A stretch of DNA of 64,000 bases, taken from contig CM077599.1 in NCBI GenBank assembly GCA_039654915.1, positions 13,766,501 through 13,830,500 of the forward strand, written 5' to 3'. Positions 47,516-58,880 of the stretch are shown here, piece after piece. The translations under genes were made by a program, and so were the position numbers. The notes beneath the pieces were generated by a model. It made no database searches, was not told where the DNA came from, and saw only the letters and a program-made list of their open reading frames with translations. Origin of the DNA: Aquilaria yunnanensis. Lineage: Eukaryota; Streptophyta; Magnoliopsida; Malvales; Thymelaeaceae. Position 1 is the stretch's first letter, and each line of letters begins with the position of its first letter.

Positions 47516-48422
47516 GGAATTCACTGGAGGTGAACAATATAAAACCAAGCCATTTATCAATGTCATACCAGATGCTGGGACGTCCAAGCCACTTTTTTCC
47601 TTGACATCATTTGTCTTTGTTGAATCTTCCGATTTGACGACTATTTAATATAATATGAGAGAATGTTCAGCCAAAAAATCAATTTTGGATGTACAAATGA
47701 AGGAAAACACAGAGAAGTCAGGGGCTAAAGAGAAATATACAGACCTTGAGCTGTCTTGGCTCGGCGCTGTTGTAGTGGAGCTCGATGATTGGCATGTTTA
47801 ACGCTAATTTTGCGACCTCCAACCGATGAACCATTTTTCAACTCAATCGCTCGATTACCGTCCTCAGTAACAGCACTGCATGAATCATAAACAAATCAGA
47901 TAGGACCAAAGTGAAATGACCCCTAACCTTCTTCCAACACCAGTGAGATTTTGAAGGGTATCAGCTAGCCTGAAGTTTGACATTGAAGCCAAACTTCAAG
48001 GAAGAGAGAGCGAGCTGCCAAACGACTTACAATTGAACAAAGCCAAAACCACGGTGTTCAGTGGAACCTGTGCGCATGGCCGAGAATTAATCAGTATTTG
48101 ACAGCTACCAAATGCACCAACACAATAAAGATATATCACATACCCTTCTGTGTGACCATGAAGCAACGCCTGATCGGGCCGACATCGCCAAATGTCTCCT
48201 CGAGCTGCAGGGTAAACAAACATTAAAACCACAGTTCATTTGTATGTAATAACAAAAAGAAAGTAGATAGTCGAACTAGTTTCTCAGAAGCAAAACAAAG
48301 AAGGTAAGGTGAAAGAAAAGTGCCTGGGAGTTTGTGAAGGAGTAGGGCAAGTTGGTGACGAAGACTGTGGAGACACAGTGATCTGATTCGGTTCTTTTCT
48401 CGGCTCTGTTCTTCTTCCCCAT
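39442..48422 (-). CDS. Nucleolar four-RRM RNA-binding protein, RBM28/Nop4-like
   Basis: Homologue of human RBM28 and yeast Nop4, proteins needed for large-subunit rRNA maturation. Eighteen exons: 48422-48324, 48204-48144, 48067-48031, 47875-47745, 47640-47569, 47355-47277, 46423-46290, 45849-45710, 43132-43082, 42961-42879, 42794-42740, 42656-42545, 42146-41633, 41510-41297, 41229-41159, 40699-40531, 40440-40311, 40160-39442. All phases match and give 956 residues. RRM1 starts at [12 protein letters not shown] (about 19), a second at RTVIFGGLL (about 163), a third at [12 protein letters not shown] (about 258) and a fourth at [11 protein letters not shown] in the large exon 13. An acidic Glu/Asp/Ser block precedes RRM4, and the last 240 residues are very Lys/Arg-rich, fitting nucleolar targeting. 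Intron 1 uses a GC donor; intron 8 is 2.6 kb. Confidence 0.93.
41543..41577. repeat. Poly-T/GA microsatellite in intron 13 of the RRM gene
   Basis: A T-run followed by (GA)n lies just downstream of exon 14 (41510) toward exon 13. Polymorphic simple repeat. Confidence 0.85.
44501..44840. repeat. Degenerate 76-79-bp tandem duplications in intron 8 of the RRM gene
   Basis: GATGGCCAGTTAATTCCTCA (from 44501) recurs 76 bp later as GATGGCTGGTTGATTCCTCA (from 44577). GCACTGGAATATAAGGTTTT recurs about 79 bp apart near 44678 and 44757. These are two adjacent old duplications inside the 2.6-kb intron, origin unknown. Confidence 0.7.
47413..47515. repeat. Compound microsatellite in intron 5 of the RRM gene
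   Basis: Consecutive (CA)n, (TATG)n, (GT)n, (TA)n and (GA)n tracts. The open frames here on both strands are artefacts of the repeat. Confidence 0.9.
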
Positions 48423-48727
48423 CGACGGATGGGTGCTCAGAAGCTGAGAGCCAAAAAAATCGAGGAAAATTATCGGGAAAACAAAAGATTAAGCGAGGGC
48501 TTCGTCTGGCACTTGGAAGGCAGAGTTAAGCGTGGCGGGGGAGAAAGAATTGTGCGAGGGTTTGTTCCGGACCATTGAAACGACATCGTTCGGAGCATAC
48601 ACACTGAAAATTGGCCCCATAGACTTTCAGACTCATGTTCAAAGTGCTTTCGAGTGGCCATCTCCGGTGGCATCTTCGAAGGGTATTTTCAACCCAAGCC
48701 CTACCCATCCCTTATCATATATGGATT
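48423..48727. promoter_or_regulatory. Promoter and 5' UTR interval of the RBM28-like gene
   Basis: Only about 300 bp separate the start codon from the foldback element that begins at 48728, so the proximal promoter must lie here or inside the element. I see no obvious TATA box in the expected orientation. No experimental support. Confidence 0.4.
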
Positions 48728-49869
48728 GAGTAAAATTCGTGAATAGTCCCTAGCCTTTAGTCATTATTTCTTTTTAGTCTCTAACCTATTGAATGTTCTG
48801 TTTTAGTCCTAAATCTATTAAAAACATTTTATTTTGGTCTCAATTTGATGAAATTTATTAAGTCAAAGTATTTATCTGATAATAAATTTTTAGATCATAA
48901 TTTAAACAATCCAATAACTATCTTCCAGTAAAGTCAATTTGTATAATAATTTTTTATAGTTAATGAAAAATTGAGTAAATTTCATTAATGGTCCCTAATC
49001 TTTAGTCATTGTTTCCTTTTAGTCCCTAAGCTATTGAATGTTCTATTTTAGTCCTAAACGTATTAAAGCGTTTCATTTTAGTCCTAAATATATTGAAAAC
49101 ATTTTATTTTGGTCCCAATTTGATGAAATTTGTTAATTCAAAGTATTTGTCTGATAACTTTTTATATCATAATTTAAACTATCTAGTAACTGTCTTAAAA
49201 TAAATTTAATCTGTATAATAAGTCTTTTATAGTTAATAAAAAATTCAAATCACCTTTTTTTTCTCTTTGTAAATTAAATTTATTTCATTCAAAAAAATTA
49301 TTAATTTAAATTGTCTACTTACTGTAAAATATTAAACTATTTAAATTTACTGGAAGATAGCTACCAAATATTTAAATTAGAATTTTAAAATTTTTTGTCA
49401 GACAATTATTTTGAGTTAATAAATTTCATTTGGTGAGAGACCAAAATGAAACAATTTTAATAGATTTAGGACCAAAACAGAACATCTAATAGGTTAGGGA
49501 CTAAAAGGAAACAATTACTAATTGTTAGGGACCATTTGTGCCATTTACTCATGAAAATTTAAATCACATTTTTTCTCTCTATAAATTAAACTTATTTCAT
49601 TCAGAAAGAAAAAATTATTAATTTAAAATTTCTAATTATTGTTAAAAAATATTAAATTATTTGAATTTACTGGAAAACAGTTACCGAATATTTAAATTAG
49701 AATTTCAAAATTTTTTGTCAGATAATTATTTTAAGTTAATAAATTTCATCTAGTAAAGGATCAAAATGAAACAATTTTAATAGATTTAGAACCAAAATAA
49801 AACATTCAATAAATTAGGGACTAAAAAAAATAATGACTAAATGTTATGGACCATTTATACAATTTACTC
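48728..49869. mobile_element. Double foldback element with two direct and two inverted arm copies
   Basis: Four related segments occur: arm A from 48728 and A' from 48973 (same orientation, 245-bp offset), then inverted copies ending at 49550 and 49869. Shared phrases include TTTAGTCATTATTTC, TTTTAGTCCCTAA, TGAATGTTCTGTTTTAGTCC and TTTTATTTTGGTC, present as direct and as reverse-complement copies. The outer ends are GAGTAAAATT and, inverted, GAGTAAATTG. No coding sequence and no clear target duplication. Best read as a MULE-like foldback element whose terminal arms were duplicated, or one element nested in another. Confidence 0.82.
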
Positions 49870-50969
49870 TAACTTTGATTTGTGTTCAATGTCTTCAATA
49901 TAGGGGAGGAGGCGGCCATTTCGATTATGGACTCGCAATTAGAACTTCAAAACAATGGGACTTTTGCTCCGCACCTCAAGTCCACAGGTTGCACAAGACC
50001 CACTCATCATATTGGATGCTCACGGCCATATATGATATATGTAGGCAATTAGTGGCTACATGGGCATGAAACTACAAATTTGATAGGCATTTGAAAATTG
50101 ACATTAATTTAGGGGCTAAAAGTCAATAATATTCACTGTTGCTTCCATTTGTCTAAAATTTTGTTCAATTCCTCTTTCGGAAATATATGTGTGCAAGCGC
50201 ATTAACAAAAAAAATTGGACTATAATTCAACGTATTTTAAAAAATTACACAAATTTTCTATTGTATGTGTATCAAATTAAGAGTTTGAATACCATGTAAA
50301 CTTAATCCTAACTCCTACGAAACAATGAACGTACAGTTACGATTATGTGTATATGATGTTTAAATACTTGCAAGAAGTTATGAACGATGTCCACATTCAG
50401 CAAAGAAGGGAAAAGGAAATGTTAGGTTGAAAATGAATCGAACCAAACTGATTATTAGGTTAATCATATTTAGTGGCCTGAAATGTGCATCAATATGATA
50501 TTTTTTTCATATTTGGATTAAAAAATAAATGTGAATGAGTCATAAATGAGTTTAAAATCAATTAAACTCAAACTATTCGCTTAAAATAAGAAATCCAGCT
50601 AAAACCGAGCCAAGTTGTAGGTAAATTGAGTTTTGCTTGAATCATGTATCAAGCTTGAAATTTTATTAAAGCTTGACTTAACAACAACTTAAACGGGCAA
50701 CATGACAAGCTTTAAATCAAGTCAAATTCAAGCCAAACTCGAGCTGTTCGTTGAATTTTCAGCCGCAAGGAAAGGAAGTATGCTTTGTTAGTCCTAAATG
50801 GAAAAAGTTGGCAAGGCATAATGAGCTCAATGAACCGTTGATAAAAATTCGTATGAACTTACAAGTTGTGAGGACTGACATGTTTTTTAACAAACTGTCA
50901 TCAAAAGAAATCATTCAACAAGTCTTCAAAATATTCCTTTCTCTACAATCTTCATGATTCTGCGAAGGT
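49870..50969. other. Intergenic, 3' flank of the SNF2 gene
   Basis: No supported gene. It includes the probable 3' untranslated region of the minus-strand remodeller and AT-rich sequence. Confidence 0.45.
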
Positions 50970-53900
50970 TCACCTACAAAATTTGAAAGATAGTACTACT
51001 CAAGACAAATGCTATATATATGAAATAAAACAGATTCATGAGTTGATGCTGCAAGCAAACATGAAAGAGAAGGGAAGGGAGAAACCTCCTCTTGTATATG
51101 GCCTTTACATCCTCCCTCAGCACCGGACTTTCAAAGAACATGTCACCACACTCGTCCACCTCAATGGACATACCATCCAAGTCTTTGTTGCTGCAGCTCC
51201 CATCCCACTCAAACCACAACTTGGAAATCAACTCCTTCCTGAAACAGGTCAGATTATCTGCCTCTTCCTGTGAATCAGCAGCAACTAGCCGGTATGCGTA
51301 CACCTTCCTCTTTTGCCCTGGCCTGAAAGCACGGCCTATTGCCTGGCGTGATACTGATGGATTAAGGTGAACATCTAATATGAGGATTCGTGAAGCTCCC
51401 ACCAGGGAAATCCCTTCACCACAAGCTTTGATTGAACCGAAGAAAACTTTAGCATTTGGAGAGCCATTAAACTGCTCCATAGACCAATCTCTTTGCTCAG
51501 TATTTGTATCACCTGTAATCATAAACATCTCCTTTCCAGGACTCCAGCCCTTTTGCTTTACACATATCCTTTCCAGAAGTTTTAGAGGTAAGATGTACTG
51601 ACTGAAAACCAGCAGCTTCTCACCAGCTGATTCACATAGACCCAGTATATTGATGAAGAACTTCAGCTTCACTCCATGTTCCACTATTAAGTTTTGCAAC
51701 ATTGCATCTATTTTTTCATTATCAAAAGCTGAGCTTTTGTCTCCTGTTCCTGGATATTTCTCAGCAAAATATTTCAGTTCCGGGTGCATGTACACAGCCC
51801 CTCCTGCCGCAATTCGCTTGAACCTATCTAACTTCATCAACTTTTGTGCTTCAACTTTCTGTACTGCCGTCAGATTTAGTAGAACTGTGAAATCAACCAG
51901 GCCAGGCAGCTCATCTAGAAAATCTCCTTTATAGAAATGTAGAACTTTGCTGGTCATCTCACGGAGATCTTGCACAACAGCCATTTTCCTTTGGAAATTT
52001 TCATCTCTCTGTAACGTGTGCTCTACTGCCTCAAAGAAAGCTGAACTAGTACCTGGTTTAGACTGCCTCTTTGCACCTGTCATATCGACCCTGCTCATTA
52101 TGCGATTAACTGCAGCCTTTGAAGTCTTGAATTCTAGAAACTTCGGACGAACCAGGTTCAAAATATTGAATACCTCTTCCACATGGTTCTGATAAAGGGT
52201 CCCAGAAAGGGCCACTTTCCGAGGTGTCTGGACTCGTGATAGGGAAGTAAGCACATCAGTATCCTCATTCCTTGGTGTGTGACCTTCATCTAAGATAAGA
52301 ATTGTGGGTTTTGTCAGCAATATGTCTTGGCAGTCAGCTGTAACCTTGTTGCTACTGACATCACAGACTATTTTAGAGAACTGATTATACCCCAAAAATA
52401 GAATGCTCTTCTGATTTATCCATTGTTTAAGCACATCAAGCTGCTGATGCCTGTTCTCAGCTTTTGAGCTGTAAAAATCAAGCAATGGAATGTCTTCAAC
52501 CTGCCATGCTTGAAATTCTTTCTTCCATGTAGCCAATATGCCTTTGGGTAACACCACCAGAGGTCTGCCACGAGGATACTTGGCTAGGAAGCCTTGAATA
52601 AAACTAATGATCATAAATGTCTTCCCCGAGCCTGGAGCATGGGCCAAAATACAACCGCCAGGCTCATCGGCTAGCAGATTGCTACAAAGAAAGTTGAAAC
52701 CCTCCAGTTGATGAGTTCTCATTTGCTTATGATGCCTTGGATGAGCTACAATTTGATTTGTCATTGAGTTATCTTCGAGATATGAAACTCCATCAGGGCT
52801 AATCACATTTTGTTCTCTCTTATCTGTCTTCTGATATGCAGAAGCGTAAGTCCTAGTTGTCCTTCTACCCTGAAGTCCGAGAATCACAAATCCAAATATA
52901 ACAGAACAAGCAATATCAACTAAGTGAACATAAGCAGGAATCTCAGACAACATATAAGTGTATGGTTTTCATGTTTCCATTTAAACAATCGAAGTCTGAA
53001 AATAAATGAACAAGTTCAGGGTGCCATACCTTACTGTAATTGAACTCGAATATGGTCTCAATACTTCTTTGAACAAGTCCACAGATTCGACAAACATGCC
53101 CAATATCTTCCTTCAGTACAAAAGAGTGGTCACAGTCCCCTTCATCATGTTCATTTTTCTCTTTCATAAATGAAGCATCCATAGCAACATCCTAACGTGA
53201 GCAGGAAATGGTAAGGCCATTTTCTAGTAGAATAAGAGATTCTAGAAAATAATAAGTCGAGTAAAATGATAGTTTTGACAAACCATGGAATATTAAACCG
53301 AAAATGAAATTACATTAACCATAGATGAAGTATTGGAGAAATTGAAGCCCAAACATCATTTCCATAGTATGAAGATTTGAGACTGCTCATAATGAAGACA
53401 ACAATGAGAATGTTCTATTCTTTTCCTGAAGTTACTAATCAGTTGATAAATGAGAAATGATTATTGAAATCGAAAAACATGATTGGACATTTCAAAGTTG
53501 ATACCTTGGAACATTCCATCGAAAATGCCATCTCCATCCATATATTTGAGAGGTCATCTTCTTCATCAATTGGATAATTGTCTTCTTCAATGCCTAAATT
53601 ATCATCTGTGCCATTATACAAGCACTCAATTGTGTCGACCTTAGAAGACGGAGAACTTCCAACTTCCCTCCCTGAAACTTCTCTTTCTAAAGAATCATGG
53701 GCAACTAGTTCCATCTCTGCAGCAACTTCATCAACACAGTTAATGGTTTCTTTTGGAGTTAATGTATCCTCTAAGGCACTTAAATGGACATGATCGATAA
53801 TATTCTTGAAGTTTGTATTTCTGGAAGTGCCAGTTTCACCAGAAGAATTGGCCAAGTCTTCTGTTGGGCATTTCCCCTCAACCATTAACTGAATACTGAA

Positions 53901-55008
53901 CCTCGAACCCCAACATTTATCCTTCCCCTTATCCAAAGTATTTGGAGTTCCAACGGCTTCCTTCACAGGTTCTCCCTCAGAACAGTTCCCAACCTGAACC
54001 AAGTTAGCATACTAGGCCAATTTATCAATTAATTTAAAACAAAAGCAAAATCTTTTGTTTTCTTCAAGGTGAAATTTTGTAACTTGAACATCATTATGTT
54101 TTCTTAATACTATTAATCTTTAACAAAAAAAGAAGCTTGAGATTTAACAGCCGATGCTCATCAATCTGGAGGTATTTATTCAAGTACGCTATATCACCTA
54201 GAAGCCTTTTGTTGCTTTGTACTTCAAATCATATCATAAACTTGGACAAAACAAGTGCAAAATCATATGGTCACTCAATCTTTCCTCTCTCACCCTCTTT
54301 GTTTCTCTTTCCTATAGCAAAATGAACTGCTAACCTGACTCACAACTGTAAAACCATTATAAGTTTGGATCCACACCTATACTTGAGATAAGAGAGAAAG
54401 AGTACCATCAACTCATTTGTGGAACGCTCCCTGTCTGGTCCCTTCACTGAAGCATTTGTCTGTAGATTAGATTCAGAAGGCATCCGAGTCACAGGATCAG
54501 CCTCCTCCATATTAATTGTTATAATAGATTTTGAAACTCCTTTAGTGCCAGCGTCTAGATGGACATCATCTGCATCAGAAAAGCGATGAGCTTCTCCATC
54601 TTCACCATCTGACTCAACGATAATGATTGACTCTGGTACACCTTTAACATCAGTTTCTACATGGAAATGCGCTTGGTGATTTGATTTTGCATATACTGGC
54701 TGACAGACGGACTGATCACTAGCAGATTGTTTTTCTTCAGAACAGCCCTTCTCATCAATGAAAAGCCTCTTTGCAATTCCTGCATCCAGCTTTCTTAACT
54801 TGCGCGCACGAAGAGCCTCAATTTCTCCACTCAAACTACCATACTTACTCTTCCCCACGCTTTGCAACGCTTGCAGAACGTGGAGTGGATCATCAGCTTT
54901 TGGTGCAGCTCCTTGAGGCTTTTTGTCACAAACATTATATCTATCCACAGGATGGGCCAATGTAGCAGGATCTCCGCCTTCAAGGATCTTCTTCCATGTG
55001 TTGAACAT
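50970..55008 (-). CDS. SNF2-type chromatin remodeller of the DRD1 (CHR35)/CLASSY group
   Basis: Nuclear ATPase related to Arabidopsis DRD1 and CLASSY, which support RNA-directed DNA methylation by Pol V or Pol IV. Exons: 55008-54406, 53993-53505, 53191-53030, 52869-51086, 50973-50970, all in phase, about 1,013 residues. The third exon has a CDHSF...CRICG zinc-like motif found in this group. The fourth exon encodes the helicase core: [20 protein letters not shown], Walker A APGSGKT, DEGH box [11 protein letters not shown], the SGT motif in [11 protein letters not shown], and motifs [16 protein letters not shown] and [20 protein letters not shown]. An acidic block ([14 protein letters not shown]) and [14 protein letters not shown] in the N-terminus favour DRD1/CHR35. 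The start (MFNTWKK) is uncertain: family members usually have more N-terminal sequence, which could lie in exons up to about 55600. The last exon would contribute only four coding bases. Confidence 0.86.
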
Positions 55009-57229
55009 CTTAAAACTAATTTCTATATGAAATTGACAGCACCATATCAGCTTCACATAATGAATTTCATTAGAAAATTTGGAATTCAAAGCAAAACAAG
55101 GGTCTGCGGAAGAGAGAAAACCAAAATGCTCTTTATGCTAGAATATCTGTTACATTTCACATTTCAAACCCGATTGTCTCTCATCTCATCTGGGAATCTT
55201 GCACTTGCAGAGGGTGTGAGGGCCGACACATTTGGACTCAAGCGACAAGCAATAATAGGGAGTCGTTTACACAAGGAAAAAAAAAAAGCCCAATATTATG
55301 CAGTTCGAGCAACTACTCATTTAGTGCAGAACAACTTTCTTGAGAAGCAGTGGTCTTAGAAATAGACAATAGAATGTTTCCACAAAGTACCATCAAAATT
55401 TTAACAAAAACAGAAAAGGAATATGGAAAAACTTACACCTTAAAAAAGCACCAAACTTGTAACAAAATAGGCATGAAGGGTGGAATTTGGACTTTTGGAG
55501 TCCATATCCATCAAGAAGCAGCTTTCCTTCCTCTGTTCTCTCAGCGACTCTTTCAGAGCAAAAAAAAATGGCTCGTCTTCTGGTCGACAAAATGAACGCT
55601 ACAGCATTTTGGTGGTTTCTTCATTAGATAGGAAAAGTAGGATTTTGCAGGAGCTTCATGGCTGACGGCCCTTGGTGGTGACTGGTGAAGAGTAACTAAG
55701 ACGTTTGGGTTTCCTAGTCCGCTCAAAGGTGTGAGCTTTTTTATGCTTGTATTTGTGTCGGAAGAATTAAGCCGTTCCGCTACTCTGTTATGCATGTTGT
55801 TGGGCCCTATTTGCGTTAGAAATTTCGTTCATAGGCCAGAGGCAAGTTCACAGGAGAGTGGGTAAAAATTTTTAAAAATGATTTTTCAATAATTATTTGT
55901 ACAAATTATATATTAATTGAAATATTATATTCAAAAATTTCAGATTTATTTTAAAATATTTTTTTGCATAAGTAATTATTCTTATTAATTACTAATTTTT
56001 AGGCTGGATAAAGAATAAAATTAAAAAAAAACTAATCACTTTGTAAAAAATATAATTCAAGTTATTATTATGTAAATGGAGTATTTTTCTTCCAACAGTA
56101 TTGGTTCTAAATAAAAATAAATATAATCGTGTACATCTAAAAATGAGAAGAAGTATTTTATGGGATATTAAAAATAAAAAAATGAACGTGAAATTGATCT
56201 AAACAAAGTCTAATTTGTCATAATATGTTCTGGTGTGTTTAGTTGGTAGATTTCAAATTTTTTAAATGTTTCCAAAATGAAAATTTATATTTTATTATGC
56301 TTATTTAGAACATAATTTCTAAAAACAATTCATTATTTGCAATTCCAGTTAATCACTCTTAACTTTTTTAGTTGGAAGTAAAAGACGGTCATTTTCCAAC
56401 AAAATAAAATTCTCGGGGAGGGAATCTTCATGCAAAATTAAATAAAAAAGAATTACTGGTATAAACTAAACGCAAGAAAATTCAACTCTTATTTTTCGCA
56501 TGTGATAACTAAACCAGTTATGTAAGATGATATATTCCTTAAATCTTACTTTTTTACAATTATTTTATTTCAATTTACAAAATCTATCGATTAGATGCAC
56601 CTTAAAAGCTCTTTGATCGAGGGTAAAATAGTCAATTGAAAACGATATATGCCATAATATCAGAATTCTAGGTAATTTATTATATTGAAAGTTTTTTTTT
56701 TCCAAATATGAAAATGAAAAAGCTATTACTTTGATAGTTTGTTATCCTCTAAACTGTAATTTTTTTTAAACTTTTTGAGTAAAAAATTAAAATTTATTTA
56801 TAACTTGTTCATAAAAAAACAACAATTTCATTCTCCAAAAAAATAAAAAATATTAGGGAAAATGATTTTACAGATAAATTGGTCGCATATTAATTAATCA
56901 CAGCCTCAAGAGTATGCTCAAGAATAAAGAGGAAAAGTCAAACAATTAACTCTTTTATAATAATTTTACATGTAATAATAGTCAAGATATGCAGTGCGTT
57001 AACCGGCAAAACAGTAATACAAAAGGACATCTACAGATAAGGTTAAGGCTCGAGGAATAATATTGCAATCTACATAATATAGACACCTGAAGGTAGGTTA
57101 ATTGCAATTAAGGTCCTTCAGGATTCGTGTAGCAAACCCGTTCATCTCTAGGTTTAGGATTATTCCACTTTCAACCCTACTATTTGTAATACGTTGTATT
57201 AAATTCCATGTACCACAAAAACAAAAGGC
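55009..57229. other. Upstream region of the remodeller, then AT-rich intergenic DNA
   Basis: The part to about 55800 may hold a 5' untranslated exon or the missing N-terminal coding exon of the DRD1-like gene; a donor-like AAGGTGTAAGT on the minus strand lies at about 55431-55441. Short minus-strand ATG frames there could be upstream ORFs. The remainder (55850-57000) is AT-rich with no recognisable feature. Confidence 0.4.
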
Positions 57230-57238
57230 ATGTACTAA

Positions 57239-58795
57239 AATTTTTGGATTCTTTACAATTATCACCTTGAACTTCAGATGATATTATACTCCCCCCTCCC
57301 CCCTTACAAGGCTTGAAAATCTACACTTATTCCCCTATTTTTTTAACACAGTTAGCCAACCATTGATTAAAATTACAGCTATCTTAGTCTGGTTTACAAT
57401 TACACCCAAAGTTTTAGAAATATACAATTTTCCAAAATTTCCATTCCCCTCCTCATTTCTCCACTTCCATTTTCCACCACATCTTCTTTGACCCCATCTA
57501 TCTCCGTTGCCTTTCTGCCTCTTTATCTGACCTTGCCCTCTTGCTCCGTCACCTCTTTCTCGGATGTCGTCCCTAAAATCACATGTCATAATCACATCGA
57601 CCAATTCAAAATCACAAAAATTCACATTTTCCAATTTTTTTTTTAGAAAATTAACATTTTCTTGCATAAAAAATGCCAAACTGTGTGAAGAAATTGCCTT
57701 GTTTCCGAAATACAGCATAGAACGAAGAAGAAAAAAGGAGAGATGGAAGCGCCAAATATGCGAGTGAGAGAGATTCAATGAGATGAGAGAGAGCGTAGCT
57801 TGCTATCATAGTTGACAATTTTCGAATCAATTATGATCTGGAGTGCTGAACTATGGGTCATCCGATTGAGTTTATACTATCCTCTTCCTCCTCCTCCCCA
57901 TCTTTCGCACAAATCAGCAATGAAGTGCATCATATGAGTCACCATTGAGAACTTGAAAGCATACTCCTTGTTTAGGACGTCCTCAGCACCCTTGACGGTA
58001 AGACAATATGTTGCTAAAATTGTTCCACGTGGCAGGGATACGTGTGTGATGTCAGAATCCTTGAATTGGAAGAGCTTTCCTTGCTGGAGGATGTACCAGT
58101 TGTGCTGTGACGCCATGTCTCAACGAATATGCAATGAGAGATGCAGGAGACGAGATAAGCCTTACAAGACGTGGCCAAAAAAACAAAGATGGGGGGAAGA
58201 AATTTTGAAATGGCAAAACAGTTAAAAGATAAAAATAGACATTAAAGGGATAAACTGGTACAATGCAAAATTAATTAGTGGGAGTTTTTTTTAAGACTTT
58301 AACTTGTTAAAAATAATTATTAAAGAAAAAGAAATAGAAAAATATTAGTTTGTTGTAGTTATTTTTTTTATGGAACAATAGTTCTTAAAGTAACATATGG
58401 ATAGAGTGACATCAAATTTTGCTAATGTTTTGATTGATGGATGAAGTCATGTTGAGGTATGATCGGCAATGGGCGTTTAATTGGTGAAGAAATAGTGATG
58501 ACAGACAAAGTGTTGATGTGGTCGAAGGGGTTGAGACCAAAAGGGCTTGGCAAAGGAGATGGGGCAAATAGGGAGCAGCCAAGGGTGCTAGTAAATAAGA
58601 AAGTATAGATTTTTAAATATTTGCTGTAAGTGTAAATAGACCAAATTTAAAGAAGTTGATTGTAATTTTGATTGATAACATTAAAAAAATAAGTGTATAA
58701 GTGTAGATTTTCAAATCTTTAGAATAAAAAGGAGAATACAATATCATCTAAAGTACACGAGTAACTGTAAAAAACCTAAAATTTTAGAAAGTTTT
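57239..58795. mobile_element. Pack-MULE-like element carrying a PH1 gene fragment
   Basis: Terminal inverted similarity extends at least 180 bp. The left region with TTGAAAATCTACACTTAT and CAGATGATATTATACTCC is matched inverted on the right by TTGAAAATCTACACTTAT and TAGATGATATTGTATTCTCC. A direct repeat ATGTACTAAAA flanks the element (57230-57240 and 58796-58806), enough for a 9-bp Mutator-type target duplication. The interior contains a minus-strand fragment of a pleckstrin-homology gene and no transposase. TIRs, a 9-bp-compatible duplication and host-gene cargo together define a Pack-MULE. Confidence 0.72.
57905..58131 (-). pseudogene. Captured fragment of a PH1-type pleckstrin-homology gene
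   Basis: The minus strand encodes FVETWRH, then after a short frame disruption WYILQQGKLFQFKDSD, VSLPRGTILATYCLTVKGAE, VLNKEYAFKFSM and MHFIAD. This tracks the central part of the plant single-PH-domain protein PH1 (phosphoinositide-binding), whose family pattern I recall as WFVLKQGKLFWFK, SRPRG, CLTVKGAEDV, NKxFAFEL and FIAD. The lipid-binding fold would be incomplete: the first strand region and the C-terminal helix with EEWINSIGR are missing, and sequence after FIAD is low-complexity. The 79-codon open frame starting at the ATG at 58116 is probably accidental survival of the captured exon. It lies between the TIRs of the surrounding element. Confidence 0.78.
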
Positions 58796-58880
58796 ATGTA
58801 CTAAAACAGGGAAAAAATACGTAAGAACTGTTGATTTTCGTTCGTTCATTGTTCACTCAATTTCCACTCCATATAATTTT

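Noticed and set aside
47329..47604. Frames on both strands with Tyr-Ile or Thr-His repeats
   Set aside because: Products of the compound microsatellite in an intron of the RRM gene.
57564..57767. Plus-strand 67-codon frame in the Pack-MULE
   Set aside because: No start or homology support, and it lies in AT-rich filler between the TIR and the PH fragment.
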